This document shows, piece after piece, positions 1 to 9,915 of a stretch of DNA of 64,000 bases. Each line of letters opens with the position of its first letter. The stretch's first letter is position 1. A program made the translations under genes and the position numbers. The stretch spans positions 33,362 through 97,361 of the forward strand of contig NZ_FRDN01000005.1 in NCBI RefSeq assembly GCF_900143285.1, read 5' to 3'. A model generated the notes under the pieces. That model was not told the origin of the DNA. It saw only the letters and a list, made by a program, of their open reading frames with translations, and did not search any database. The DNA comes from Desulfitobacterium chlororespirans DSM 11544 (lineage in GTDB: Bacteria; Bacillota; Desulfitobacteriia; Desulfitobacteriales; Desulfitobacteriaceae).

Positions 1-1218
<1,218 letters not shown>

Positions 1219-1272
1219 GGTGATTTAACCAAAATGCAAACCAACCCCTTACCGGGTTAAAATGCTCACAAA

Positions 1273-1306
1273 AGTGCCGTGACCCATGTCACGGCACTGC
1301 TTTTAT
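1273..1306 (+). terminator. Rho-independent terminator of the collagen-like gene
   Basis: An 11-bp perfect stem (1273-1283 with 1288-1298, AGTGCCGTGAC) closes a 4-base loop and is followed by GCTTTTATT. Confidence 0.85.
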
Positions 1307-1347
1307 TGATGAGGTACCATAACCTTACCAGCTAAGGGGGAATAGAA

Positions 1348-1752
1348 ATGAATAACGATTTACTCAAGAACCAGCATAATACGATTCGTCAGCTTATTCA
1401 GGAGCTCGAGGAAGAAGTTCGTTCAGGGAATCTTGATCAAAAAGCTTTTGACCTTTCTCTGAAAATCAGCAAACTGTCCGGTATTCTTGTTCTGCATTTA
1501 AAATCAGAAGATGAATACCTTTATCCTGCTCTAAAAAATTCAAAGGATGAGGCACTGAGCAAAACAGCAGAGCAGCTCTATCGGGAAATGGGCTCCTTAT
1601 CCACTGAATTTCTGAAATATAAGAGTACCTATATGTCTGCCGCCAAGATTAAAGCCGATATTCCACAATTCATTAGAGAGTCAAACAAGATCTTTTCCGC
1701 ATTGAAAAATCGTCTGAACACCGAAGACAAAAGACTTTATCAGCATATCTAA
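1348..1752 (+). CDS. Hemerythrin-like HHE-domain protein
   Basis: This is a 134-residue, probably all-helical cytoplasmic protein. The pattern HNTIRQLI near residue 11 and LHLKSEDEYLYPAL near residue 50 matches the His/Glu ligand spacing of hemerythrin HHE cation-binding domains, which hold a di-iron centre for oxygen, NO or iron sensing. The last expected ligand region near the C-terminus reads NTEDKRLYQHI. A clear GGGGGAAT Shine-Dalgarno precedes the ATG. It stands alone between the collagen terminator and a small membrane gene. The family call is fairly firm; the ligand and physiological role cannot be read from sequence. Confidence 0.7.
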   Translation: MNNDLLKNQHNTIRQLIQELEEEVRSGNLDQKAFDLSLKISKLSGILVLHLKSEDEYLYPALKNSKDEALSKTAEQLYREMGSLSTEFLKYKSTYMSAAKIKADIPQFIRESNKIFSALKNRLNTEDKRLYQHI

Positions 1753-1876
1753 GAGATAGGTCAAGTCTTGGTACCCGGCAGGGTGCTGTTGTCATTCCTT
1801 TTTTGTGATATACTTTTGTAAAATGTACTTATTATCATGAAGTAGGGTTAGAATAGACCGGAAAAGAGATGTTGAT

Positions 1877-2128
1877 ATGATAAATAACAGTAGAGCTAGA
1901 ACCGCAGATCATGAGCAACTATTTGTCAGCGTCAATCAGAAAAAGCTGGATGTTTTCAGTGCTCTGATTGCCTTCTTCTTGGTTTGGAAGGCCTATTGGT
2001 GGGTGTTTAACTTAATTTCTCCTCAAGACACCATAATCGATATCCTTGCTCTCTTTGGTGTTATTATTCTTGTTATTCCATGTACTGTAATTCTTCAATT
2101 AAAAATACGGGATTTTCTAAAAAAATAA
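1877..2128 (+). CDS. Small membrane protein, unknown function
   Basis: The 83-residue product has a polar N-terminus of about 28 residues, then two hydrophobic segments (about residues 29-48 and 55-76) and a short basic tail ending IRDFLKK. Both ends are therefore probably cytoplasmic. No family was recognised. The ribosome-binding site is weak (AAAAGAGAT), which lowers confidence. A strong terminator lies directly downstream, shared with polC coming from the other side. Confidence 0.55.
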   Translation: MINNSRARTADHEQLFVSVNQKKLDVFSALIAFFLVWKAYWWVFNLISPQDTIIDILALFGVIILVIPCTVILQLKIRDFLKK

Positions 2129-2151
2129 GAAGTCTGAAAGACTGATCTAAA

Positions 2152-2197
2152 ACTGCCTGAAATCTTTGCCGAACAAAGATTTCAGGCAGTTTTTTTA
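2152..2197. terminator. Strong terminator between the small membrane gene and polC
   Basis: A 17-bp perfect stem (2152-2168 with 2174-2190) with loop CCGAA is followed by seven T on the plus strand. On the minus strand the flank is only moderately T-rich, so it serves the plus-strand gene best. Confidence 0.9.
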
Positions 2198-2211
2198 ATT
2201 GATTGATTTTT

Positions 2212-5200
2212 TTAACTGATTAGATCAAAGAAGCTGATCTGATCGCTTTCCGGGATGCCCTTTAAGCAATCAAATTTACTCAGTAATTCCATAGTAGAAT
2301 TCCCGATTTTGCCCCGTTTCTTGACATCCTCCAAGGAGTTGAAAGGTTTTTCCTGGGCGGCATTATATAATCCTTCAGCAGCGACGGTTCCCATGCCTGA
2401 GATGCTGTTAAGAGGGGGTCTTAAAGCATTGCCCTCTACCTGGAATTTTGTAGCATGGGATGCGTAGATATCCATGGGCAGGAAGGAGAAGCCCCTCTCA
2501 TACATCTCCAAAACGATTTCCAGATCATCGTACATATCCTTATCCTTGGGTGCCGCTTGATTACCCAAGGCCTCGATTTCTTTCATTTTCGCCTTGACTT
2601 TTTCTTTGCCGAAGATCATAAATTCGGCGTCAAAGGCCTTGGCGCGAATGGTGAAATAGGCTGCGTAATAGGCCAAGGGAATATGCACCTTAAACCAGGC
2701 GATACGGAAGGCCATCATCACATAGGCCGCGGCATGAGCTTTAGGGAACATGTATTTAATCTTGCGGCAGGAATCGATATACCATTCCGGAACATCGTGC
2801 TCCCTCATTAAGGTTTCGTACTCCGGCCATTTTGGATCTTTGAGTGCTTTTCCTTTACGCACTATTTCCATGATTTTAAAAGCTGTATTGGGAGGGAGGC
2901 CCTTGCGAATGAGATAGGTCATAATCTCGTCACGGGTACAGACCGCCTCGCTTAGGGTCACCGTTCCCGCATCGATCAAGTCCTTGGCATTCCCCAGCCA
3001 CACATCGGTTCCATGAGAGAGGCCGGAAATGCAGATTAAGTCTTCGAAGGCTTTAGGCAGAGTATCCAGGAGCATGCCCCGGACGAAGCGGGTACCGAAT
3101 TCAGGGATGCCGAAGGTCCCTACCTTGGAGTTGATCTGTTCAGGAGTTACACTCAAGGCTTCTGTGGAGGAGAAGAGAGACATGGTCTTCTTATCGTCCA
3201 TGGGAATGGTTTTCGGATCGACTCCGGTAATATCCTGAAGCATGCGGATCACCGTGGGATCATCGTGGCCCAGAATATCCAGCTTCAAAAGGTTCTGGTC
3301 AATGGAGTGGTAGTCAAAATGGGTGGTGATAATATCTGAATTGGGGTCATCGGCAGGATGCTGTACAGGGCAGAACTCAAAGATTTCCCGGCCTTTGGGC
3401 ACCACGATGATGCCGCCCGGATGCTGTCCCGAGGTCCGCTTAATGCCTGTGCAGCCTTTGGCGATGCGGATGATTTCCGCCTTATTGGCAGTCCGATTCT
3501 TTTCCTCGAAATACTTCCGCACATAGCCAAAGGCTGTCTTATCGGCAATGGTGCCGATAGTTCCCGCTTTGAAGGTGGTGCCTTTACCAAAGATAACCTC
3601 GGTGTATTTGTGGGCTTTAGCCTGGTATTCACCGGAGAAGTTTAAGTCAATATCCGGCTCTTTGTCTCCGTTGAAGCCCAGGAAGGTTTCAAAGGGAATG
3701 TCGATGCCATCCTTATCCAGCTGGGTTCCACAGACGGGGCATTCTCGATCCGGCAGGTCAAAGCCGATCTTAGGGCCATGATCGGAGAAATCCGAGTATT
3801 TGCAGCTGGGGCAACGGTAGTGAGGGGGCAGGGCATTGACCTCAGTGATGCCTGTCATATAGGCGGCTACGGAAGAACCTACCGAACCCCGGGACCCAAC
3901 CAGATAGCCGTCTTCGTTGGATTTCCAGACCAGTTTTTGGGCGATGATATACATTACGGAGAAGCCGTTTTTGATGATGGAATCCAGCTCCCTGTCCAGC
4001 CTTTGCTGAACGATGTCCGGCAAAGGGTTTCCATAAAGTTCGTGAGCCTTGCCAAAAGCGATCTCTTTAATGGTCTCCTCACAGCCCTCAATATGAGGGG
4101 AAGCTTTTTCCGAGGAAATAGGGCTGATGGGCTCGCAGAGATCGGCGATCAGATTAGTGTTGGTGACCACCACTTCATAGGCTTTGTCTTCTCCCAAATA
4201 AGCGAATTCCTCCAGCATCTCTTCAGTGGTTTTCAGATAGAGGGGAGGCTGCTGATCCGCATCCTTGAAGCCCTGGCCTGCTTCCAGGATGCGCCGGTAG
4301 ACTTCATCTTCGGGATCCAGGAAATGCACATCCCCTGTGGCGACAACCGGTTTGTTGAGTTTCTCACCCAGGGCGACGATCTTGCGATTGATCTCCATGA
4401 GATAGTCTTTACCCGGCACCTGCTCGGTTCTGATCAGGTAATCATTATTCCCGAGGGGCTGGATCTCCAGATAATCGTATTCTTCGGCGATGGCCTCGAT
4501 TTCCTCCTCCGAGCGGCCCAGCAGGATGGCTTGGTAAAGCTCCCCTTCACTGCAGGCACTGCCGAGAATCAAGCCTTCTGAGTACTTTTTATAGAGACTC
4601 TTCAAGATACGGGGTTTTTTATAAAAATAGTCCAAATGAGAATAGGAGACCAGCTTGTATAAGTTTTTAAGTCCGGTATAATCCTTGGCTAAGATGATGG
4701 CATGATAGGTCTTAAGCTTTTTATATTCATCCTTCTTAGCCCCTTCATCCGCCGCCTTCAGATCAATATCCTCAAGGGTTTCTACCCCCCGCTCTTTAAG
4801 CATATCGATCATAATATTGAACACCTTAACGGTGGTGCCCACATCATCGAGAGCCCGGTGAGCGACCTCCACTTTAATGCCCAGATTCTTGGCAATTCTC
4901 CCTAATTTATAGGTTTTGTAATCCGGAAAAAGTTCCTTGGCTAAGGACAAGGTATCCACATAAGTATAGTCAAAATCATAGCCTAAGACTTTCGCGTTGT
5001 GCTTCAGGAAGCCTATATCAAAATCAGCATTATGAGCGACTAAGACGCTTCCTTCGATAAACTGCAAGAGCTTAGGAAAAACCTGGTCGATGGTCTCAGC
5101 ATTCTTGACCATGTCATCGGTGATGTTGGTTACCTCCACGACTCGGGCGGGGATGGGTTTCTCCGGATTGACAAAACAGCCGAATTGATCGATGATCTTG

Positions 5201-6555
5201 CCGCCTTGGATCTTCATGATTCCGATTTCCGTGATCTTTTCCGTGACGGCTGAGAAGCCGGTGGTTTCCAGGTCCAGTACACAATAGGCAGTATCAATAC
5301 TCTGGCCTTGAGGATGGGTTACGGAAGGTTTCTTATCTGGTGCCAAATAGGCTTCCACACCATAGATGACCTTCATATTGGGATTATCTCTGCCCAGGAG
5401 TTTATAAGCTTCGGGGAAGGACTGAACCACACCATGATCGGTAATGGCAATGGCTTTCATCCCCCAGTTCATGGCCCGTTTGATGAGATCCGTGGCACCG
5501 CTCATGGCGTCCATCTGACTCATTTGGGTGTGCAGGTGCAGTTCCACCCGTTTTGCTTTAGCCAGGTCCTGCCGTATATACTTTTTTACACCTTCTGTTT
5601 CCACGATGGTGTGGGCAATGATCTCTATTTCCCCGGAAAACTTGCTGAAGCCAGCATTTCCGGAAAGCTTAACTCCTTTAGCCTTCTGCAGTCTGGATAC
5701 GACCTCACTGTCTTCACCGGGTTTGAGGAAGGACTTACAGGTGATGGAGCTTGAGCCGTCATAGAGATCAAAGGACACTAAAGTTTTGCCGCTTTTTAGT
5801 TCTTTGGCTTCGATATTGGACAGTTCCCCTTGAAGAGCGATCTTGCCTTCATCGGGGGTAATGTCGGTAATTTTGATGACTTTATCTTTAATGGCGGCAT
5901 TACGGCCCAAAATAAGCTGGGGATCGCTTTTTTTGCCATCATCAGCTTTGCTCTCTGCCGGCACAGGTGCAGCTTCTTTAGGGCGTTCGGCAGGGGTTGG
6001 ACTAGGGGGGGCCGCCACCCTCTCTTTTTGAATCAGCTGAAGTTCTTTTTCCTGGGTAGCCTCTTGCAGCCGGACTAAATCTTCAGGGTTGACTTTATCG
6101 GCGAAATGAACGGTATAATGGGCACCATAGAGGTTCTTAATCGCCTCTTGAATGATCTTGTCATAGCCCTTGCCTTTGAGTAAGTAAGAAACAGCAATCT
6201 TAAAGGTAAGCTGTATGGATTGATCCGTGATGTCGAAGTCGCAATTATTGAGGGCAGATTTCAAAAGAGGATGTTTGCGGGCCAGCAAACTGATGATTTT
6301 CTTGAGCTCCTCTTCGATGGGCTTTTTGGGAGTACCCTCAGAGTACTCGACGATAATCTCAGAATCCTCTAAGGTCAATTGTTCTCTTATAAATTGATTC
6401 AGAGATTCAAGGTCGCCGACCTCTATATAGTTATCCGAGCTGATCTTCATTTCCAGGGTCTTGCTCTTCTCCTTCAGCACCACGGCTTTGACGAAGGCTG
6501 TGTTTAAGCTGACTCCAGCCTCAAAATTCCTGAAAATCTCCTGAACTCTTTTCAT
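2212..6555 (-). CDS. polC: DNA polymerase III alpha subunit, PolC type, with proofreading exonuclease
   Basis: The 1447-residue product has full PolC length. Order of domains: an N-terminal domain and low-complexity linker (to about residue 220), an OB fold, a PHP domain split in two (HLHTQMSQMDAMSG, then AITDHG), an inserted DEDD 3'-5' exonuclease (CVLDLETTGF, VAHNADFDIGFLKH, HRALDDVGTT), and the polymerase core with SRGSVGSSVAAY, a CPSC/CPVC zinc-binding pair and the catalytic PDIDLNF. It is the replicative leading-strand polymerase of Firmicutes. It is transcribed alone here. A T-rich and hairpin-bearing leader precedes the ATG. No truncation or missing catalytic residue was seen. Confidence 0.97.
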   Translation of the reverse strand: MKRVQEIFRNFEAGVSLNTAFVKAVVLKEKSKTLEMKISSDNYIEVGDLESLNQFIREQLTLEDSEIIVEYSEGTPKKPIEEELKKIISLLARKHPLLKSALNNCDFDITDQSIQLTFKIAVSYLLKGKGYDKIIQEAIKNLYGAHYTVHFADKVNPEDLVRLQEATQEKELQLIQKERVAAPPSPTPAERPKEAAPVPAESKADDGKKSDPQLILGRNAAIKDKVIKITDITPDEGKIALQGELSNIEAKELKSGKTLVSFDLYDGSSSITCKSFLKPGEDSEVVSRLQKAKGVKLSGNAGFSKFSGEIEIIAHTIVETEGVKKYIRQDLAKAKRVELHLHTQMSQMDAMSGATDLIKRAMNWGMKAIAITDHGVVQSFPEAYKLLGRDNPNMKVIYGVEAYLAPDKKPSVTHPQGQSIDTAYCVLDLETTGFSAVTEKITEIGIMKIQGGKIIDQFGCFVNPEKPIPARVVEVTNITDDMVKNAETIDQVFPKLLQFIEGSVLVAHNADFDIGFLKHNAKVLGYDFDYTYVDTLSLAKELFPDYKTYKLGRIAKNLGIKVEVAHRALDDVGTTVKVFNIMIDMLKERGVETLEDIDLKAADEGAKKDEYKKLKTYHAIILAKDYTGLKNLYKLVSYSHLDYFYKKPRILKSLYKKYSEGLILGSACSEGELYQAILLGRSEEEIEAIAEEYDYLEIQPLGNNDYLIRTEQVPGKDYLMEINRKIVALGEKLNKPVVATGDVHFLDPEDEVYRRILEAGQGFKDADQQPPLYLKTTEEMLEEFAYLGEDKAYEVVVTNTNLIADLCEPISPISSEKASPHIEGCEETIKEIAFGKAHELYGNPLPDIVQQRLDRELDSIIKNGFSVMYIIAQKLVWKSNEDGYLVGSRGSVGSSVAAYMTGITEVNALPPHYRCPSCKYSDFSDHGPKIGFDLPDRECPVCGTQLDKDGIDIPFETFLGFNGDKEPDIDLNFSGEYQAKAHKYTEVIFGKGTTFKAGTIGTIADKTAFGYVRKYFEEKNRTANKAEIIRIAKGCTGIKRTSGQHPGGIIVVPKGREIFEFCPVQHPADDPNSDIITTHFDYHSIDQNLLKLDILGHDDPTVIRMLQDITGVDPKTIPMDDKKTMSLFSSTEALSVTPEQINSKVGTFGIPEFGTRFVRGMLLDTLPKAFEDLICISGLSHGTDVWLGNAKDLIDAGTVTLSEAVCTRDEIMTYLIRKGLPPNTAFKIMEIVRKGKALKDPKWPEYETLMREHDVPEWYIDSCRKIKYMFPKAHAAAYVMMAFRIAWFKVHIPLAYYAAYFTIRAKAFDAEFMIFGKEKVKAKMKEIEALGNQAAPKDKDMYDDLEIVLEMYERGFSFLPMDIYASHATKFQVEGNALRPPLNSISGMGTVAAEGLYNAAQEKPFNSLEDVKKRGKIGNSTMELLSKFDCLKGIPESDQISFFDLIS

Positions 6556-6615
6556 ACTATCTCTAAACTCTCCATCTACTTGTTCTGAATTGTTTGTTCT
6601 CTAAAATAAACAGAG

Positions 6616-6654
6616 AAGCCTATCTGTTGTGGATGTTTAACTACAAATAGGCTT
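6616..6654 (-). promoter_or_regulatory. Inverted repeat in the polC leader
   Basis: AAGCCTAT (6616-6623) and ATAGGCTT (6647-6654) form an 8-bp inverted repeat about 60 bases before the polC start. On the minus strand it is followed by CTCTGTTTATTTTAG, so it could act as a weak attenuator or be the end of an upstream signal. Function is unknown. Confidence 0.35.
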
Positions 6655-6723
6655 GGCTCGTATTATGTTTATTTTACCATGAGAGTGAATAGGAAAGAAG
6701 ATGGAAAGAAGAAGTAATTTTTC

Positions 6724-6753
6724 TTGACAAAAGTTAAGAAACTGTTATAGAAT
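6724..6753 (+). promoter_or_regulatory. Promoter of the leuA T-box transcript
   Basis: A perfect -35 TTGACA (6724-6729) is followed after 16 bases by TATAGA (6746-6751), or after 18 bases by TAGAAT. It sits just upstream of the T-box leader. Confidence 0.75.
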
Positions 6754-6771
6754 ACATTAAATAGTTTTTAA

Positions 6772-7062
6772 ATACGCCGAAGAGGAATAGTACGTTTTAT
6801 CTAAGCGCCTAGAGAGCTGTTGGCTGGTGTAAAACAGCGGCAAAGATGGAACCGAACTCGCCTCGGAGTAGCTCGCTGAAATGACCAAGAGTAGGTGGAG
6901 CCGGAGCCTAACCGTTACAGTAGGGGGATATAAGGTCGGCAATCTTTTTGCAGATAGTGGACCCGTATCTGTGAGAGCATGCTTTGGGCATGAATGAGAG
7001 TGGTACCGCGTAAGATGTTAAAATCTTTCGTCTCTATAGGTTATAGAGATGGAAGGTTTTTT
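6772..7062 (+). promoter_or_regulatory. T-box leader (leucine) with terminator
   Basis: The leader carries the T-box core GTGGTACCGCG at about 7001, an AGTA S-turn element near 6790, a long stem I and a specifier context GAACTC near 6855, in which CTC is a leucine codon. A terminator (stem AATCTTTC plus TCTCTATA, 7022-7062, followed by a T-run) lies between the T-box and the leuA ribosome-binding site. Uncharged tRNA-Leu would pair with CTC and the T-box, favour the antiterminator and switch on leuA. The specifier agrees with the gene it controls. Confidence 0.9.
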
Positions 7063-7086
7063 TATTGTGAGGGAGGATGATGAACA

Positions 7087-8760
7087 ATGAAGAATGTGGA
7101 AAATTATCGCCGAGGGTATTTCATGCCCCCTGTCAAAAGCTTAAAGTGGGCGGAGAAAGAGTATATTACTACGCCACCCACGTGGTGCAGCGTTGATCTT
7201 CGGGACGGCAACCAGGCTCTGGTGGTACCGATGAGCCTGGAAGAAAAGCTGGAGTATTATCACATGCTCTTAAAGATTGGCTTTAAGGAGATTGAGGTGG
7301 GTTTCCCGGCAGCCTCGGAAACAGAGTATGCTTTCCTGCGCACCCTTATTGAGCAGAATCTGATTCCTGACGATGTGACCATTCAGGTCTTGACTCAATC
7401 CCGTGACCATATCATCGAGAAGACCTTCAAAGCTTTGGCGGGAGTCAAAAAGGCAGTCGTCCATCTTTATAATTCCACCTCTGTAGCCCAACGGGAGCAG
7501 GTCTTTAAAATGAGCCGGGAAGAGATTATTGAGATCGCCGCCAGTGGTGCCCGGTTGCTGAAAAAATATGCCGCAGAGACAGATGGGAATTTCCAATTTG
7601 AATATTCGCCGGAGAGCTTTACCGGTACGGAAATGGAGTTCGCCCTGGAAATCTGCAATCAGGTCCTCGATGTGCTTGAACCTACCCCGGAAAATAAAGT
7701 GATTATTAACCTGCCGGCCACGGTTTCTATGTCCATGCCCCACGTCTATGCCAGTCAGATTGAATATATGAGCGAGCACCTTAAGTATCGGGACCATGTG
7801 ATCTTATCCCTTCATCCCCATAATGACCGGGGGACTGCCGTAGCTGATGCGGAGCTGGGCTTGCTGGCCGGCGGTCAGCGCATCGAGGGGACCCTGTTTG
7901 GCAATGGGGAACGCACCGGCAATGTGGATATCGTCACCTTAGCCCTTAATCTGTTTTCCCATGGGGTGGACCCCGGCCTCAACTTCGCAAGCATGTTGGA
8001 AATCACGGCCAAGTATGAAGAGTTGACCCGGATGAAAGTCCATGACCGTCAGCCTTATGGGGGCAAACTGGTCTTTGCGGCCTTCTCCGGTTCCCATCAG
8101 GATGCCATCACCAAGGGCATCAAGTGGCGGGAAGAACATGACTGCAACTATTGGAATGTTCCCTATCTGCTTATTGATCCCCAGGACATTGGCCGGGAGT
8201 ATGAAGGAGATGTGATCCGTATTAATAGCCAGTCGGGTAAAGGGGGCATCGCCTATATGCTGGAACAGCATTATGCTCTTGATTTGCCGGCTAAGATGCG
8301 GGAAGACTTCGGCTATAAGGTGAAAAACGTATCCGATAACCTGCATAAGGAACTCATGCCTGAAGAAATCAAGGATATCTTCTTCAAGGAATATGTCAAT
8401 ATTGAGAGTCCCATTAAATTCCTCAACTTCCGTTTCCTCAACCATGATGATTTTCAGACAACGGTCACCCTTGAGTTCAAGGGTGAGATTCAAGAACTGT
8501 CAGGAGAAGGGGATGGTCGTTTGGATGCCATCAGCAATGCTCTCCAGGCTCGTTTGGGGTTATCTTACACCAACCTGATTTATAAAGAGCATGCTTTGGA
8601 ATTAGGCTCCAAGTCACAAGCAGTTTCCTATGTGGGAGTCACCGGCCCGGACGGGGTGATTCACTGGGGATGCGGAATTCACACCGATATCTTTACTTCT
8701 TCGGTTAAGGCTTTGCTCAGTGCTATTAACACCATGCTCAAGGATTCAAGTATGGTTTAA
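7087..8760 (+). CDS. leuA: 2-isopropylmalate synthase (long LeuA2-type)
   Basis: The 557-residue enzyme condenses acetyl-CoA with 2-oxoisovalerate, the first committed step of leucine synthesis. The DRE-TIM barrel signature CSVDLRDGNQAL is at about residue 34 and the metal-binding HPHNDRGTA at about 238, with a C-terminal LeuA regulatory domain. The N-terminus (YRRGYFMPPVKSLKWAEKEY) and the length match the LeuA2 type found in actinobacteria and some Firmicutes rather than the shorter common form. GGGAGG at 7071 precedes the chosen ATG. It is alone behind its T-box; no other leu genes lie in the window. Confidence 0.95.
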   Translation: MKNVENYRRGYFMPPVKSLKWAEKEYITTPPTWCSVDLRDGNQALVVPMSLEEKLEYYHMLLKIGFKEIEVGFPAASETEYAFLRTLIEQNLIPDDVTIQVLTQSRDHIIEKTFKALAGVKKAVVHLYNSTSVAQREQVFKMSREEIIEIAASGARLLKKYAAETDGNFQFEYSPESFTGTEMEFALEICNQVLDVLEPTPENKVIINLPATVSMSMPHVYASQIEYMSEHLKYRDHVILSLHPHNDRGTAVADAELGLLAGGQRIEGTLFGNGERTGNVDIVTLALNLFSHGVDPGLNFASMLEITAKYEELTRMKVHDRQPYGGKLVFAAFSGSHQDAITKGIKWREEHDCNYWNVPYLLIDPQDIGREYEGDVIRINSQSGKGGIAYMLEQHYALDLPAKMREDFGYKVKNVSDNLHKELMPEEIKDIFFKEYVNIESPIKFLNFRFLNHDDFQTTVTLEFKGEIQELSGEGDGRLDAISNALQARLGLSYTNLIYKEHALELGSKSQAVSYVGVTGPDGVIHWGCGIHTDIFTSSVKALLSAINTMLKDSSMV

Positions 8761-8819
8761 AGTCAGCTATGGTTCAGGAGCATTAAAAAACTGAGTTCTC
8801 AAGGAGGGTGTGTACTTCC

Positions 8820-8848
8820 TATGAATCGCTGTTTTTTTGTGCTAGAAT
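8820..8848 (+). promoter_or_regulatory. Putative promoter of the first MBL-fold gene
   Basis: TAGAAT (8843-8848) lies within a stretch that is conserved in front of the paralogue at 32290: both have CTATGAATC, then TTTGTG(C/T)TAGAAT and ATCAG. The -35 (TATGAA, 8820-8825) is poor. Conservation of the upstream region, rather than box quality, is the evidence. Confidence 0.45.
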
Positions 8849-8879
8849 GATCAGTATGACGCTATGCTGAGGTGAAATG

Positions 8880-9848
8880 ATGATTCGTGAAATCTATCCC
8901 CATATCTATTTAAATGAGATACCTTTGCCCCATAACCCTTTAAAAACCTTGAACAGCTATATTGTTCTGGCCGGGGACCGTCCCCTTATTTTGGATACGG
9001 GATTTGACCTGGAAGCTTGTAAGTCTGCTTTCATGGAAGGGGTAGAGGAGCTCCAAATCGATCTGAAAAAGACGGATTTGGTATTGAGCCATATGCATGT
9101 AGACCACACCGGGCTGGCTGACTTTTTAGCCGAGCAGGGGTGCCAGGTTTATATTGGGAAAAAGGACGGCATTCTGCTCAATAACTATAGAACTTCTCCG
9201 GGCCTCATTATGAGTGAATTGAATAAGGTGTTGAATTTAGGCGGGGAAATGAACTCAACGGAAAAAGCGATCTTTGATACTACTCCTAAAAAGCCGTTGG
9301 TCTATACTCCACTGAATGAGGGGGACTGCTTGGAGACAGGGCTCTATCAATGGGAGGTTATCAATATCCCCGGACATAGTCCGGGGCACATTGGTCTCTA
9401 TGAACGAAAGCATAAACTGTTTTTTGGCGGCGATCATATCCTCAATGAGATCACTCCCAATATCACTTTTTTCCATTACAAAATTGATAGTCTTGGCAAC
9501 TTTATCAGGAGCCTGGAAAAGATCCGCCGGTATGATATTGAACAGGTATTTCCTGCCCACCGCAGCCTTATTGCCAACCACCGGCAGCGGATCGATGAGC
9601 TGACCGCCCACCATCAAGAGCGCCTGGTGGAGATTGCTGAGATCCTGGGTGATGGCAAAAAGACAGTGGGTCAGACGGCGGCAAGAATGCACTGGGAGCT
9701 GAGATACAACAGCTGGGATGACTTCCCTTTAGCTCAAAAGTGGTTTGCTTCCGGGGAGGCTATGGCTCATCTGGAGCATTTAGTGCATAAAGGAGAAGTT
9801 CGGCGGGTGAACCACGATGGGGAAGCCTATTATGAATTAGTAAACTAA
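8880..9848 (+). CDS. MBL-fold metallo-hydrolase, paralogue A
   Basis: About 322 residues. HMHVDHTG near residue 77 is the HxHxDH metal-binding motif of the metallo-beta-lactamase fold; GHSPGHIGLY and GGDHIL supply the later His and Asp ligands. The C-terminal third (IAEILGDGKKTVGQTAARMHWEL to MAHLEHLVHKGEVRRV) resembles the winged-helix-like tail of hydrolases related to glyoxalase II. Substrate is unknown. Two adjacent ATG codons exist; the second fits the ribosome-binding site GAGGTG and aligns with the start of the paralogue at 32290. A bidirectional-looking terminator follows. Confidence 0.8.
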   Translation: MIREIYPHIYLNEIPLPHNPLKTLNSYIVLAGDRPLILDTGFDLEACKSAFMEGVEELQIDLKKTDLVLSHMHVDHTGLADFLAEQGCQVYIGKKDGILLNNYRTSPGLIMSELNKVLNLGGEMNSTEKAIFDTTPKKPLVYTPLNEGDCLETGLYQWEVINIPGHSPGHIGLYERKHKLFFGGDHILNEITPNITFFHYKIDSLGNFIRSLEKIRRYDIEQVFPAHRSLIANHRQRIDELTAHHQERLVEIAEILGDGKKTVGQTAARMHWELRYNSWDDFPLAQKWFASGEAMAHLEHLVHKGEVRRVNHDGEAYYELVN

Positions 9849-9854
9849 AAGATA

Positions 9855-9915
9855 AAAGCCAAGGTAACATTTCGCCCTCTATTGTAAGCGGGGGAAATGC
9901 GCCTTGGCTTTTTTA
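9855..9915. terminator. Terminator between the MBL gene and the sigma-54 activator
   Basis: AAAGCCAAGG (9855-9864) pairs with CCTTGGCTTT (9902-9911), with a secondary inner pairing CATTTC/GAAATG, followed by TTTTTACTTTT. The stop codon of the minus-strand activator overlaps its end. Confidence 0.75.

Noticed and set aside
3778-4581. 267-codon plus-strand frame inside polC
   Set aside because: Antisense shadow of the polymerase domain with no domain or ribosome-binding site of its own.
6757-6942. Minus-strand frame across the leuA leader
   Set aside because: The region is a T-box RNA; the frame has no start signals.
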